The notes below the pieces were generated by a model, which saw nothing but the letters and a program-made list of their open reading frames with translations, was not told the DNA's origin and searched no databases. This document shows, one piece after another, positions 30,962 to 38,779 of a stretch of 64,000 bases of DNA (its first letter is position 1; each line of letters starts with the position of its first letter). This stretch comes from Paenibacillus flagellatus. GTDB lineage: Bacteria; Bacillota; Bacilli; Paenibacillales; NBRC-103111. The stretch covers positions 372,001 through 436,000 of the forward strand of contig NZ_QJVJ01000002.1 in the NCBI RefSeq assembly GCF_003217775.1, in the 5' to 3' direction. Position numbers and translations under genes: made by a program.

Positions 30962-33130
30962 ATGAAAATACTCGTCCTGGCGGAAAAGCCCAGCGTCGCC
31001 AAGGAGCTGGCCCGCGTGCTCGGCTCGAACGGGAAGCAGAAAAGCTGGTTCGAGGGTCCGAAGTACGTCGTGACGTGGGCGCTCGGCCATCTGGTGGAGC
31101 TGGCGGAGCCGGAAGATTACGATCCGAAATATAAAACGTGGAGCTTGGAAGATTTGCCGATTATTCCGGAACGGATGGACTTGAAGGTCATCCGCGAGAC
31201 GTCCCACCAGTACAAGGCGGTCGCGCAGCTGTGCAAGCGGCCGGATATCGGCGAGCTCGTCATCGCCACGGACGCCGGCCGCGAAGGCGAGCTGGTCGCC
31301 CGCTGGATCATGGAGCTCGTCCGCTGGAAAAAGCCGTTCAAGCGGCTGTGGATTTCGTCGCAAACGGATAAGGCGATCCGCGAAGGGTTCGACAACCTGA
31401 AGCCGGGGCGCGAGTACGACCGATTGTACGCGTCGGCCGTCTGCCGGGCCGAGGCGGACTGGCTTATCGGGCTGAACGTGACGCGGGCGCTGACGAGCAA
31501 ATACAACGCGCAGCTCGCGGCCGGACGGGTGCAGACGCCGACGCTGGCGATGCTGATGGAGCGCGAGCGGGACATCGCGAGCTTCCGGCCGGTTCCGTAT
31601 TGGACGGTGACGGCCGATTTCGGCGGCTTTACGGCGACATGGCGCAAGGACGACCGGCATGACGGTCGACTGTACGACAAGACGGAGGCGGAAGCGATCG
31701 TCGCGAAGCTGCGCGGGCAGACGGCCGCCGTCGAGCAGGTGCGCCGGACGGAGCGGACGGAGCCGCAGCCGCTCGCCTACGATTTGACCGAGCTGCAGCG
31801 GGACGCGAACAAGCGGCTCGGCTTCTCGGCGAAGATGACGTCGAACGTGCTGCAGCGGCTATACGAGCAGCACAAGCTCGTCACGTACCCGAGGACGGAT
31901 TCGCGGTACTTGACGTCGGACATGGCGCCTACGTTCAAAAGCCGTCTCGAAAGCGTCGCTGTCGGTCCGTATGCGTCTCTCGCCCGGCCGCTTCTGCGCC
32001 GGACGCTCGACGTGTCGAAGCGGATCGTCGACGATTCGAAGGTGACGGACCATCATGCGATTATCCCGACGGAGCAATACGTCAACTTGTCGGCGCTTAG
32101 CCCGGATGAGCGGAAGCTGTACGATTTGATCGTGCGGCGGTTCATCGCTTTGTTTTATCCGCCGTCGCGCTACGACGAGACGAGTCTTGTCGTCAAGGCG
32201 GGCGGCGAGACCTTTTACGCGAAAGGGTACGTGCTGAAGGAGGCGGGCTGGAAGGACGTGTACGGCGGCGCACAGGCGCTGCAGGACGCGGCGGAGGACG
32301 ACGACGAGGAGCGGGAGGCGGACGCGGAACGCGGCGCGGTGCGGCTGGCGTCGCAGTCTTTGCCCGAGCTGAAGGCCGGCCAGCCGGTGGAGCTGAAAGG
32401 AAGCCGGGCCGTCCAGCACGAGACGAAGCCGCCGGCGCGGCTGACCGAGGCGTCGCTCCTGTCCGCGATGGAGAAGCACAACCTCGGCACCCCCGCTACG
32501 CGAGCGGATATTATAGAGAAGCTGCTGCAGACCGACACGATCGAGCGGCAGGGCAACCGGCTCGTCCCGACGGGGAAAGGGAAGCAGCTCATCGAGCTCG
32601 TCGCCGACGACCTGCGCTCGCCGGGTCTGACCGCGAAGTGGGAGCAGGAGCTCGAGCGGATTGCGAAAGGCAAAGGAGACCCGAAGTCGTTCATCGCCGA
32701 CATCCGCAGCCAGACGGTTCGCTTCGTCGCCGAGGTGAAGGCGAGCGCGAAGGAATACAAGCCGCACAACTTGACGCATACGAAATGTCCGGAGTGCGGC
32801 AAGAAGATGATGGAGACGAAGGGCAAGCGGGGCAAAATGCTCGTCTGCGTCGACCGGGAATGCGGCTTCCGCCGAGCCGCCGAGCCGGCCTTGTCGAACA
32901 AGCGCTGCCCGCAATGCCGGAAGCGGATGGAAATCCACGAGGGCAAGGCCGGCAAGTACGCGCAGTGCCGTCCGTGCAACGTCGTCGAGAAGCTGGACGG
33001 CCAAGGGCCGGGCGGCAAGGCGGGACGGCGGCAGCAGGCGCAGCTGGCGCGCGAGTACAGCGACAACGTGTCGCTCGGCTCGAGCCTCGGCGATGCGCTG
33101 AAGGCGGCGCTGGAGCGCCGAAGCGAGTAA
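30962..33130 (+). CDS. topB: DNA topoisomerase III (type IA)
   Basis: 722 residues, usual for Bacillales TopB. The Toprim domain begins at once (LAEKPSVAKELARVLG), with the acidic DxG site in ATDAGREGELVARWI near residue 102. The catalytic tyrosine is in LVTYPRTDSRYL near residue 311. The C-terminus carries two zinc-binding clusters (CPECGKKM and CVDRECG; CPQCRKRM and CRPC). It relaxes and decatenates single-stranded intermediates. The ATG has GAGGGGA about 9 nt upstream. A possible attenuator precedes the gene. Confidence 0.95.
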   Translation: MKILVLAEKPSVAKELARVLGSNGKQKSWFEGPKYVVTWALGHLVELAEPEDYDPKYKTWSLEDLPIIPERMDLKVIRETSHQYKAVAQLCKRPDIGELVIATDAGREGELVARWIMELVRWKKPFKRLWISSQTDKAIREGFDNLKPGREYDRLYASAVCRAEADWLIGLNVTRALTSKYNAQLAAGRVQTPTLAMLMERERDIASFRPVPYWTVTADFGGFTATWRKDDRHDGRLYDKTEAEAIVAKLRGQTAAVEQVRRTERTEPQPLAYDLTELQRDANKRLGFSAKMTSNVLQRLYEQHKLVTYPRTDSRYLTSDMAPTFKSRLESVAVGPYASLARPLLRRTLDVSKRIVDDSKVTDHHAIIPTEQYVNLSALSPDERKLYDLIVRRFIALFYPPSRYDETSLVVKAGGETFYAKGYVLKEAGWKDVYGGAQALQDAAEDDDEEREADAERGAVRLASQSLPELKAGQPVELKGSRAVQHETKPPARLTEASLLSAMEKHNLGTPATRADIIEKLLQTDTIERQGNRLVPTGKGKQLIELVADDLRSPGLTAKWEQELERIAKGKGDPKSFIADIRSQTVRFVAEVKASAKEYKPHNLTHTKCPECGKKMMETKGKRGKMLVCVDRECGFRRAAEPALSNKRCPQCRKRMEIHEGKAGKYAQCRPCNVVEKLDGQGPGGKAGRRQQAQLAREYSDNVSLGSSLGDALKAALERRSE

Positions 33131-33199
33131 GGCGGGCCCGGACCGCGGCGGCCGGGTGAGGAAACGGCGCCGTGAAGCGGAACGAATAGGTGCGGGGGG

Positions 33200-33230
33200 T
33201 TGACCTGGAGTCGACTCCAGCAAGTAGAAT
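33200..33230 (+). promoter_or_regulatory. MerR-type promoter with 19-bp spacer and embedded palindrome
   Basis: TTGACC (33200-33205) and TAGAAT (33225-33230) are separated by 19 bp, the overlong spacing that MerR proteins correct by twisting DNA. The spacer carries a perfect 16-bp palindrome CTGGAGTCGACTCCAG (33205-33220). The merR-like gene starts 24 bp downstream. Confidence 0.85.
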
Positions 33231-33254
33231 GCGAAGGGAAGGGAGGTTCGCTCG

Positions 33255-33650
33255 TTGTACACGATCGGTCGGGTAGTGGAGTTGACGGGATTCGGGCACG
33301 ATACGCTCCGGTATTACGAGAAAATCGGGCTGCTCAAGCCGCAGCGCAAACCGTCGGGCGGCGCGCGCATATTTAGCGACGACGATCTGCGATTGCTGTC
33401 CGGGTTGAAATGCTTGAAACGGTTGGGGTTATCTCTGGAAGAAATCAAGTCGTTCACGAGCACGAACCGCTGCGTGACCGAACGCTCGTCGATGCGCGAC
33501 GGAGACGAAGCCGTTCTCCGGGGGCGAATCGGCCTGCTGACGGACCATTTGGCCCGGATGGAGACGCAGCGCCGCGAGCTCGACGAGCTGATCGATCGGA
33601 CGAAAGCCAACATTCGCCTGTACAACGAGCTGTTGGACGGGACGCCGTAA
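33255..33650 (+). CDS. MerR-family transcriptional regulator
   Basis: 131 residues. The MerR winged HTH starts immediately (MYTIGRVVELTGFGHDTLRYYEKIGLL, written in two parts: MYTIGRVVEL, then DTLRYYEKIGLL). It is followed by the long dimerisation helix (RIGLLTDHLARMETQRRELD). The short C-terminus has no metal-binding Cys cluster; one cysteine (CLK) and one (NRCVTE) are present. The start is TTG 33255 with GGGAGG upstream. It is autoregulated by the embedded-palindrome promoter. The reductase-like gene 51 bp downstream is its probable co-regulated partner. An organic or oxidative signal is more likely than a metal (inference). Confidence 0.9.
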   Translation: MYTIGRVVELTGFGHDTLRYYEKIGLLKPQRKPSGGARIFSDDDLRLLSGLKCLKRLGLSLEEIKSFTSTNRCVTERSSMRDGDEAVLRGRIGLLTDHLARMETQRRELDELIDRTKANIRLYNELLDGTP

Positions 33651-33701
33651 ACGTTCGAAGGCGTTCGAACCTCCTAAGAACTTTGCAGAGGAGATGCGAG
33701 C

Positions 33702-34319
33702 GTGAACATTGCCATGATAGGGTCGGGACAGATCGGCGGTACGTTGGGGAAAGCATGGGCGGCGAAAGGCCACCGGGTGACGTTCGGCTCGCGGGAGCCG
33801 CTAGGCGAACGGATGCGCGCGCTGCTCGAGTCGATCGGCCCGAACGCCGCGGCGGCGTCCGTCCGGGAAGCGGCCGCGTTCGGCGAAATCGTCGTATTGG
33901 CCGTTCCCGGCACGGAAATCGAGCGCGTGCTGGAGGAAGCGGGAAGCCTGCGGCGCAAAATCGTCGTCAATGCGACGATTTTGTTCGACGGCCGGTCGGC
34001 GGACGCGGAGGTGCGGAGGCTTGCGGACGGCGCACGCGTCGTGCGGGCGTTCCATACGTCGACGTGGGAGGCGCTTGCGAACCCGCGGTTCGGCGAGGCG
34101 AATGCCACGCTCTTCCTGAGCGGCGACGACGAAGAAGCGAAGCAAGCCGTCATCCGGCTGGGCGCCGAAGCGGGATTCGACATGGTCGATGCGGGCGGCG
34201 CGGAAGCGATGGCCGAGGTCGAGAAAGCGCTCTACTCCTTCTGGACCGTGCTCTCGCCGCGGTTCGGCCGCGACTACGCCATCCGGGTGCTGCGAAGGGA
34301 AGAAGCGCAGCCTTCTTAA
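33702..34319 (+). CDS. NAD(P)-binding reductase, F420-dependent NADP reductase-like
   Basis: 205 residues. The N-terminal Rossmann motif is IAMIGSGQIGGTLGKAWAAKGH, in parts: MIGSGQIGGTLG near residues 5-16, then VTFGSRE, whose Ser-Arg fits NADP(H) recognition. VLAVPGTEIERVL and AFHTSTWEALANPRFG follow as in the NADP_F420 oxidoreductase family. The start is GTG 33702 with AGAGGAG 8 nt upstream. It is likely co-transcribed with the MerR gene. The physiological substrate is unknown; members without F420 reduce other compounds. Confidence 0.85.
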   Translation: MNIAMIGSGQIGGTLGKAWAAKGHRVTFGSREPLGERMRALLESIGPNAAAASVREAAAFGEIVVLAVPGTEIERVLEEAGSLRRKIVVNATILFDGRSADAEVRRLADGARVVRAFHTSTWEALANPRFGEANATLFLSGDDEEAKQAVIRLGAEAGFDMVDAGGAEAMAEVEKALYSFWTVLSPRFGRDYAIRVLRREEAQPS

Positions 34320-34336
34320 ACCGGGGCCGCAAAGAC

Positions 34337-34375
34337 AAAACGGACCGCCTCGGTTGATTTTCGGCGGTCCGTTTT
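34337..34375 (+). terminator. Terminator of MerR-reductase operon
   Basis: Perfect 13-bp stem AAAACGGACCGCC/GGCGGTCCGTTTT with a 13-nt loop. Confidence 0.9.
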
Positions 34376-34424
34376 CTATGTTCCGAATCGATATATTGTC
34401 CCTGAGAAACCTATAGCGTTACAC

Positions 34425-34447
34425 CGCGCCGCTGCGCGTTTTTTTTT
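34425..34447 (+). terminator. Second small terminator-like hairpin
   Basis: CGCG-CCGCTG-CGCG followed by T9. It lies just past the stop of the convergent ArsR gene, whose own terminator is not otherwise evident. Confidence 0.6.
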
Positions 34448-34459
34448 ACGGATGCATCT

Positions 34460-35173
34460 TCATTGGCGACGCGGAGGCTTGTCGGAAGACGATGCCTCTG
34501 GAACCTTCGCGTTGTTGAAATGTTGTTGCCATTCGTTTAATCCTTCATCCATCCGATAGGCGTTGAAGCCCTCGTCCTTCAATTTGTGCGCCGCAATTGC
34601 GGAGTATACGCACAAAGGCCCTCTGCAATAAGCTACAATTTCGGCGTCTTTCTGCAATTCGCGCATGAACGAGTCCAGCTCCTCCATGGGGACGGAGATG
34701 GCGCCGGGAATATGGCCGATTTCAAATTCTTCTTTCGGACGCAGATCTAAAAGAAGAATGGACTGAGTATTTATTTTGTCATAAACCTCTTCCATGGAAA
34801 GAGTTTGAACGTCATCCAGCTCATTCATGAAACCGTCTTTCAGTTTTGCGATGTCCGCCAGCTGCTTCTCGCTCAGCCGCCATAAGGAGGTAAGCAGGTC
34901 TACGACTGCGGGGTCGGCTAGCGAGTAGATGGCATGCGTTTTGTTTTTGGTGAATGTAACGAGCTTGGCTTCCAATAAAATTTGCAGATGACGGGAGACG
35001 TTGGCAAAATGCATCCCCGTAATGGCGGCTAATTTTTCGACCGTTTTGGGGCCTTGCGAAAGCAGCGTCAAAATTTCTAACCGTTTATCGCTCGATAAGC
35101 ATTTGCCGATTCGGGATAGCTGTCTATATAGTTCATCTTTAATGGTGTTCGCAGACTCGAACAGATCGTTCAT
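34460..35173 (-). CDS. ArsR-family regulator fused to rhodanese domain
   Basis: 237 residues. An ArsR winged HTH lies at about 10-90 (LEILTLLSQGPKTVEKLAA, then MHFANVSRHLQILLEAKLV). A rhodanese domain follows at about 125-220, with a sulfur-accepting cysteine in YCRGPLCVYSA near residue 185. Such fusions couple persulfide or similar chemistry to repression. ATG 35173 is chosen because AGAGGAA lies 7 nt upstream; ATG 35191 has no RBS. It is divergent from an MFS gene whose promoter region carries two palindromes. Base composition is visibly less GC-rich than the surroundings. Confidence 0.9.
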   Translation of the reverse strand: MNDLFESANTIKDELYRQLSRIGKCLSSDKRLEILTLLSQGPKTVEKLAAITGMHFANVSRHLQILLEAKLVTFTKNKTHAIYSLADPAVVDLLTSLWRLSEKQLADIAKLKDGFMNELDDVQTLSMEEVYDKINTQSILLLDLRPKEEFEIGHIPGAISVPMEELDSFMRELQKDAEIVAYCRGPLCVYSAIAAHKLKDEGFNAYRMDEGLNEWQQHFNNAKVPEASSSDKPPRRQ

Positions 35174-35227
35174 AAGCGATTCCTCTTTCAAAAAAATCTT
35201 TGCTGAAAACAGTGTACCTCAAACCAT

Positions 35228-35316
35228 TCAATGATTCCATTGATTACGGAGATTCGGGAGTTTACTTGGTATTGACAGGCGCATGTTTCGAATCTATAAT
35301 TCAATCAATTGATTGA
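35228..35316. promoter_or_regulatory. Divergent promoter/operator region of ArsR-rhodanese and MFS genes
   Basis: Toward the MFS gene lies a consensus promoter: TTGACA (35272-35277), 17-bp spacer, TATAAT (35295-35300). Directly after the -10 is a perfect 16-bp palindrome TCAATCAATTGATTGA (35301-35316), well placed to block RNA polymerase. A second related repeat, TCAATG-ATTC-CATTGA (35228-35243), lies on the arsR side. Both fit ArsR-type operators. Confidence 0.8.
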
Positions 35317-35339
35317 ATAGTTGAGTAAGGAGAAAAACA

Positions 35340-36659
35340 ATGGCTGAAAATCCGTTAGGGCTCGGCGGTATCGTTCAAAAGGCGGCAAATCCGGTTATGG
35401 AATATGTGAAGTCGCCGGAGAAGCAGCGGCAGCTGCACGCAAGAACGTTGAAAGTGGTTATCCTTTCGCAAATTTTTGGCGGAGCGGGCTTGGCGGCCGG
35501 GATTACGGTCGGCGCGTTGCTTGCACAGGCCATGCTTGGCACGGAAAGCTTTTCCGGTGTTCCCACCGCATTGTTTACGCTAGGCTCCGCCAGCGCCGCC
35601 TTGATCGTCGGTCGCCTCTCGCAGCGTTTTAGCCGTCGAGTCGGATTAGCCAGCGGCTTCCTTGCAGGCGGTATCGGTGCGATTGGCGTTGTTCTCGCGG
35701 CTATTTTGGACAGTGTCCCGCTGCTGTTTATTTCCATGCTGGTTTATGGGGGAGGAACGGCGACCAACCTGCAGGCACGTTATGCGGGTACGGATTTGGC
35801 TTTGCCGGAGCATCGGGCAAAAGCGATCAGTTTGGCAATGGTATTCACTACAATCGGCGCCCTCGCCGGTCCGAATCTTGTAAGCGTTACGGGGAACTTC
35901 GCCGTTTCGATCGGAGCGCCGGCTCTGTCCGGACCTTTTCTGTTAGCCGCCTTGGCCTTTTTGGCGGCAGGGATCGTCTTATTGATATTTTTGCGGCCGG
36001 ATCCTCTTATCGTAGCAAAGGCAATAGCCGAGGAACAACGCATGAAAAGCGATCTCCATCCGGAGGATCGCCCCCGCGTTCAAGAACAAAGCGGCAATGT
36101 AAAAGGCATTATGGTCGGAGCAACCGTCATGGTTCTAACCCAAATCGTCATGACGGCGATCATGACGATGACTCCCGTTCATATGAAGCACCACGGCCAC
36201 GGCTTGAGCGAGGTCGGCATCGTTATCGGTCTTCACGTTGCAGCCATGTACCTTCCGTCTCCCGTTACCGGCTTTCTTGTCGATAAATTCGGTCGCATTC
36301 CGATGTCGTACATGGCCGGCTTAACGTTGCTGCTGTCGGGACTTTTAGCCGCCAATGTCCCGGGAGATTCCATGGTCCTGCTCGTTGCGGCGCTCGTGCT
36401 TCTTGGATTAGGCTGGAATTTCGGATTTATTAGCGGAACGGCGGCGATCGTCGATGCGACAACACCCCAATCACGGGCGAAGACACAGGGGACCGTGGAC
36501 GTCCTTGTCGCTTTGGGGGGAGCTTCCGGAGGCGCGCTGTCCGGCATGGTAGTGGCCCAAACCAGCTTTGCGACTCTCTCCTTGTCCGGAGCGATTGTTT
36601 CGTTGCTTCTAATTCCCGTTGTCGTATGGTCCCGGTCTCAAGAAGGAAAGAAACGATGA
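35340..36659 (+). CDS. MFS transporter controlled by ArsR-rhodanese regulator
   Basis: 439 residues with about twelve hydrophobic segments. Loop motifs include VGRLSQRFSRRVG and FLVDKFGRIPMSYMAG, and a cytoplasmic central loop (EEQRMKSDLHPEDRPRVQEQ) sits near residue 235. The start ATG has AAGGAG 7 nt upstream. It is expressed from the strong palindrome-controlled promoter. The substrate is unknown; the ArsR-rhodanese partner suggests a sulfur species, metalloid or related toxic compound. Its stop overlaps the ATG of a broken flavin-oxidase gene by ATGA. Codons use more A/T than neighbouring genes. Confidence 0.88.
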   Translation: MAENPLGLGGIVQKAANPVMEYVKSPEKQRQLHARTLKVVILSQIFGGAGLAAGITVGALLAQAMLGTESFSGVPTALFTLGSASAALIVGRLSQRFSRRVGLASGFLAGGIGAIGVVLAAILDSVPLLFISMLVYGGGTATNLQARYAGTDLALPEHRAKAISLAMVFTTIGALAGPNLVSVTGNFAVSIGAPALSGPFLLAALAFLAAGIVLLIFLRPDPLIVAKAIAEEQRMKSDLHPEDRPRVQEQSGNVKGIMVGATVMVLTQIVMTAIMTMTPVHMKHHGHGLSEVGIVIGLHVAAMYLPSPVTGFLVDKFGRIPMSYMAGLTLLLSGLLAANVPGDSMVLLVAALVLLGLGWNFGFISGTAAIVDATTPQSRAKTQGTVDVLVALGGASGGALSGMVVAQTSFATLSLSGAIVSLLLIPVVVWSRSQEGKKR

Positions 36660-36790
36660 ACGACCGGGTGCTCGTCGTCGGCGCAAGATTAAGCGGTCTG
36701 CGAGCGGCTTCTCTGCTGACGGATCATGGTGTTTCCGTGCAGCGTGCTTGAAGCTTGCGATCGCGAGGTTTCATCCTGTAAGCCTATCCG
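36656..36790 (+). pseudogene. Frameshifted remnant of FAD-dependent amine oxidase-like gene
   Basis: Starting at the ATGA overlap with the MFS stop, the frame reads MNDRVLVVGARLSGLRAASL, then LTDHGVSVQRA and a stop at about 36751. This is the N-terminal dinucleotide motif of flavin amine oxidases (normally VVGGGLSGLxAA). A shift of one base near 36745 restores LEACDRE, the counterpart of the usual LEARDR. The rest of the gene is missing and a terminator follows. It was probably the second gene of the MFS operon. Confidence 0.7.
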
Positions 36791-36810
36791 GCAGACGCCC
36801 CTGCAATCGC

Positions 36811-36846
36811 AAAAAAAGCCCGACAATTCGATTTGTCGGGCTTTTT
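36811..36846. terminator. Bidirectional terminator after MFS/pseudogene and MraY paralogue
   Basis: AAAAAAAGCCCGACAA pairs with TTGTCGGGCTTTTT around TTCGAT. Both strands have a T run, so it can end both convergent units. Confidence 0.9.
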
Positions 36847-36913
36847 CCAGCTTACACCTTCACTTTCTGTTCGAATAGCTGCAGCCGAAGCCGGCGAAAG
36901 GGGCGAGCCGGCC

Positions 36914-37873
36914 TCAGCCCGTATACAGGAGCTTCCACAAGCCGAGACAGACGAGGCAGCAGACCCAGGAGACGAGACCGAATACGATGACGATGCGGTT
37001 TTCCGTCCACCCGTACTTCAGGCTGTAATGGTAATGAATCGGCGTCATCCGGAACATGCGCAGCTTCGTCCGCTTGAAATACCACACCTGCAAAATGACC
37101 GAGAGCTGCTCGGCGAAATATACGAGGAACAGCAGCGGGACGAGCAGCTCGACCTTTTCGAGCATCGCGAGAAACGCGAGCGAGCCGCCGATGGCCAGCG
37201 ACCCCGTATCGCCCATGAACGCTTTGGCCGGGTAAATGTTGTAGATGAGCAGCCCGAGCAAGCACGCGATCATCGTCAAGGCGAACAGCTTGACCTCCGG
37301 ATGGTCGGAAATGACGAAGAAGAAAAAGTACGTCGGAATGGCGACGACGATGAGCAGCCCGTCCAGTCCGTCCGTAAAGTTGATCGCGTTGGCGGAGCCG
37401 ACGATGAAGAGCGACATGACCAGCAAATAGACGGCCGGCACAAGCGCCAGCTTGACGTCCCCGAAAATCGTAATTTCCGGATCGAACGGCACGATCTGCG
37501 TCGACAGCGCCATCAGCGCGAACGTGAACAGAAACTGCAGCACCAGCTTCATTTTCCCCGAAGCGCCGCGCGGATCTTGGAACGCCGCTTTCTTGTAATC
37601 GTCGAGGAACCCGATGAAGCCGAACAGGAAGAAGACCGCGCACAGAAACAGCGTCATCGGCTGCGGCGACAAAACGGCGATGAGCAGGACGCCGACGAGG
37701 AAGATCAGGCCGGCCATGAGCGGCGTTCCTTTCTTCGCTTGGTGGTCGGCCGGCAGCTCGGCGCGAATCGGCTGGGTCAGACGAAGCGTGCGAAGCCCCC
37801 AGATGAGAACCGGCGTCAGCAAGGCGACGGAGGCGAACGATAGGGCGGAGATGCCCCACAGGGTAAGGTTCAT
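36914..37873 (-). CDS. MraY paralogue (phospho-N-acetylmuramoyl-pentapeptide transferase-like), stand-alone
   Basis: 319 residues and about ten membrane helices, normal MraY size. HQAKKGTPLMAG (about 44-55) matches the substrate loop. GFLDDYKK holds the double aspartate near residue 94, and NFTDGLDGL lies near residue 166. The third catalytic loop reads MTPIHYHYSLKYGWTENR, where classical MraY has PIHHHY; the central histidine is a tyrosine here. ATG 37873 follows AAGGAG. It is not in a cell-wall gene cluster. It transfers a phospho-sugar to a polyprenyl phosphate; the sugar donor may differ from UDP-MurNAc-pentapeptide (inference). Confidence 0.88.
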   Translation of the reverse strand: MNLTLWGISALSFASVALLTPVLIWGLRTLRLTQPIRAELPADHQAKKGTPLMAGLIFLVGVLLIAVLSPQPMTLFLCAVFFLFGFIGFLDDYKKAAFQDPRGASGKMKLVLQFLFTFALMALSTQIVPFDPEITIFGDVKLALVPAVYLLVMSLFIVGSANAINFTDGLDGLLIVVAIPTYFFFFVISDHPEVKLFALTMIACLLGLLIYNIYPAKAFMGDTGSLAIGGSLAFLAMLEKVELLVPLLFLVYFAEQLSVILQVWYFKRTKLRMFRMTPIHYHYSLKYGWTENRIVIVFGLVSWVCCLVCLGLWKLLYTG

Positions 37874-37959
37874 GGCCCGTTTGCTCCTTTGTACGATTCT
37901 ATTACTATCAGTATAGTGGGACGTACCGGACAAATATGACTGTTTTGCGCCGCCTATGC

Positions 37960-38009
37960 GAAAGGCCGCCCGATTCCCCGCACGAGAAGCGGATCGAGGG
38001 CGGCCTTTC
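37960..38009 (-). terminator. Terminator of nitroreductase gene
   Basis: GAAAGGCCGCCC (37960-37971) pairs with GGGCGGCCTTTC (37998-38009), with further inner pairing. It lies just past the nitroreductase stop. Confidence 0.75.
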
Positions 38010-38021
38010 GTCGCGCTACGA

Positions 38022-38669
38022 TCAGTCGACGATCGTCAAAATCTCTTCGACCGGCTTGCGCGCGAGACGTCCCGGCTGCTCGGCCGGATGTCCGAGCGCG
38101 ATGACCATATTGATTTGACGGCTCTCGTCGATGCCGAGATAGTCGCGCAGCCGATGCTGGGCGAGCAGCACCGGGCCGGTCATCGGGCACGTCGCGAGTC
38201 CGCGGGCATGGGCGGCGAGCATCAAGTTTTGCGCCGCGAGGCAGCTGCTCTTGATCCCTTCCTCGGCCCAGACGGCGTCCTCGACGAGCGCGATCGGATC
38301 GAAGATGCGCTCGCGGAACTTCGAATTGTACGGCGTCGCCAGCAGCACGATCAGCACCGGCGCATCGGAGAACGCCGTCGCGTACGGGCCGAACGACTTC
38401 GTCAGCAGCTTCGCCTCGCGGGCGAGCCCGCGCTCCTCCGCGTCCGAGGCCCGCTTGTGCAGCTCCTCCCACGTCATCCGCTCGATTTCCTTGATTTTGT
38501 CGCGGTTCATCACCGCGACGAATTCCCACGTCTGCGAGTTCGTGTCGCTCGGCGCATAACGCGCGCAGTCGATCAATTCTTTGACGTCGTCGACCGAGAC
38601 GTCCTGCTCCGTAAATTTCCGGATGCTCCGCCGGTCGAGCACGATTTGCTTGAACGATTCGTAAGTCAT
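38022..38669 (-). CDS. Nitroreductase-family FMN oxidoreductase
   Basis: 215 residues. RRSIRKFTEQDVSVDD near residues 13-28 is the conserved FMN-phosphate-binding start, followed by CARYAPSDTNSQTWEFV (about 36-52). A second conserved helix is AAQNLMLAAHARGLATCPM. It is a flavin-dependent NAD(P)H reductase acting on nitro, quinone or similar compounds; the physiological substrate is not assignable. The start has AAAGGCGGAA upstream. It is a single-gene unit with its own terminator. Confidence 0.9.
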   Translation of the reverse strand: MTYESFKQIVLDRRSIRKFTEQDVSVDDVKELIDCARYAPSDTNSQTWEFVAVMNRDKIKEIERMTWEELHKRASDAEERGLAREAKLLTKSFGPYATAFSDAPVLIVLLATPYNSKFRERIFDPIALVEDAVWAEEGIKSSCLAAQNLMLAAHARGLATCPMTGPVLLAQHRLRDYLGIDESRQINMVIALGHPAEQPGRLARKPVEEILTIVD

Positions 38670-38779
38670 GGATTCGGTTCCGCCTTTGTCTAGTTCGATA
38701 GGATGATGGGCTTGCGCGCACCAGGGTTAAGACCAGGTACTAAATGCCTTCTCCATTATACCGGATCGCGCCCCGGCTG

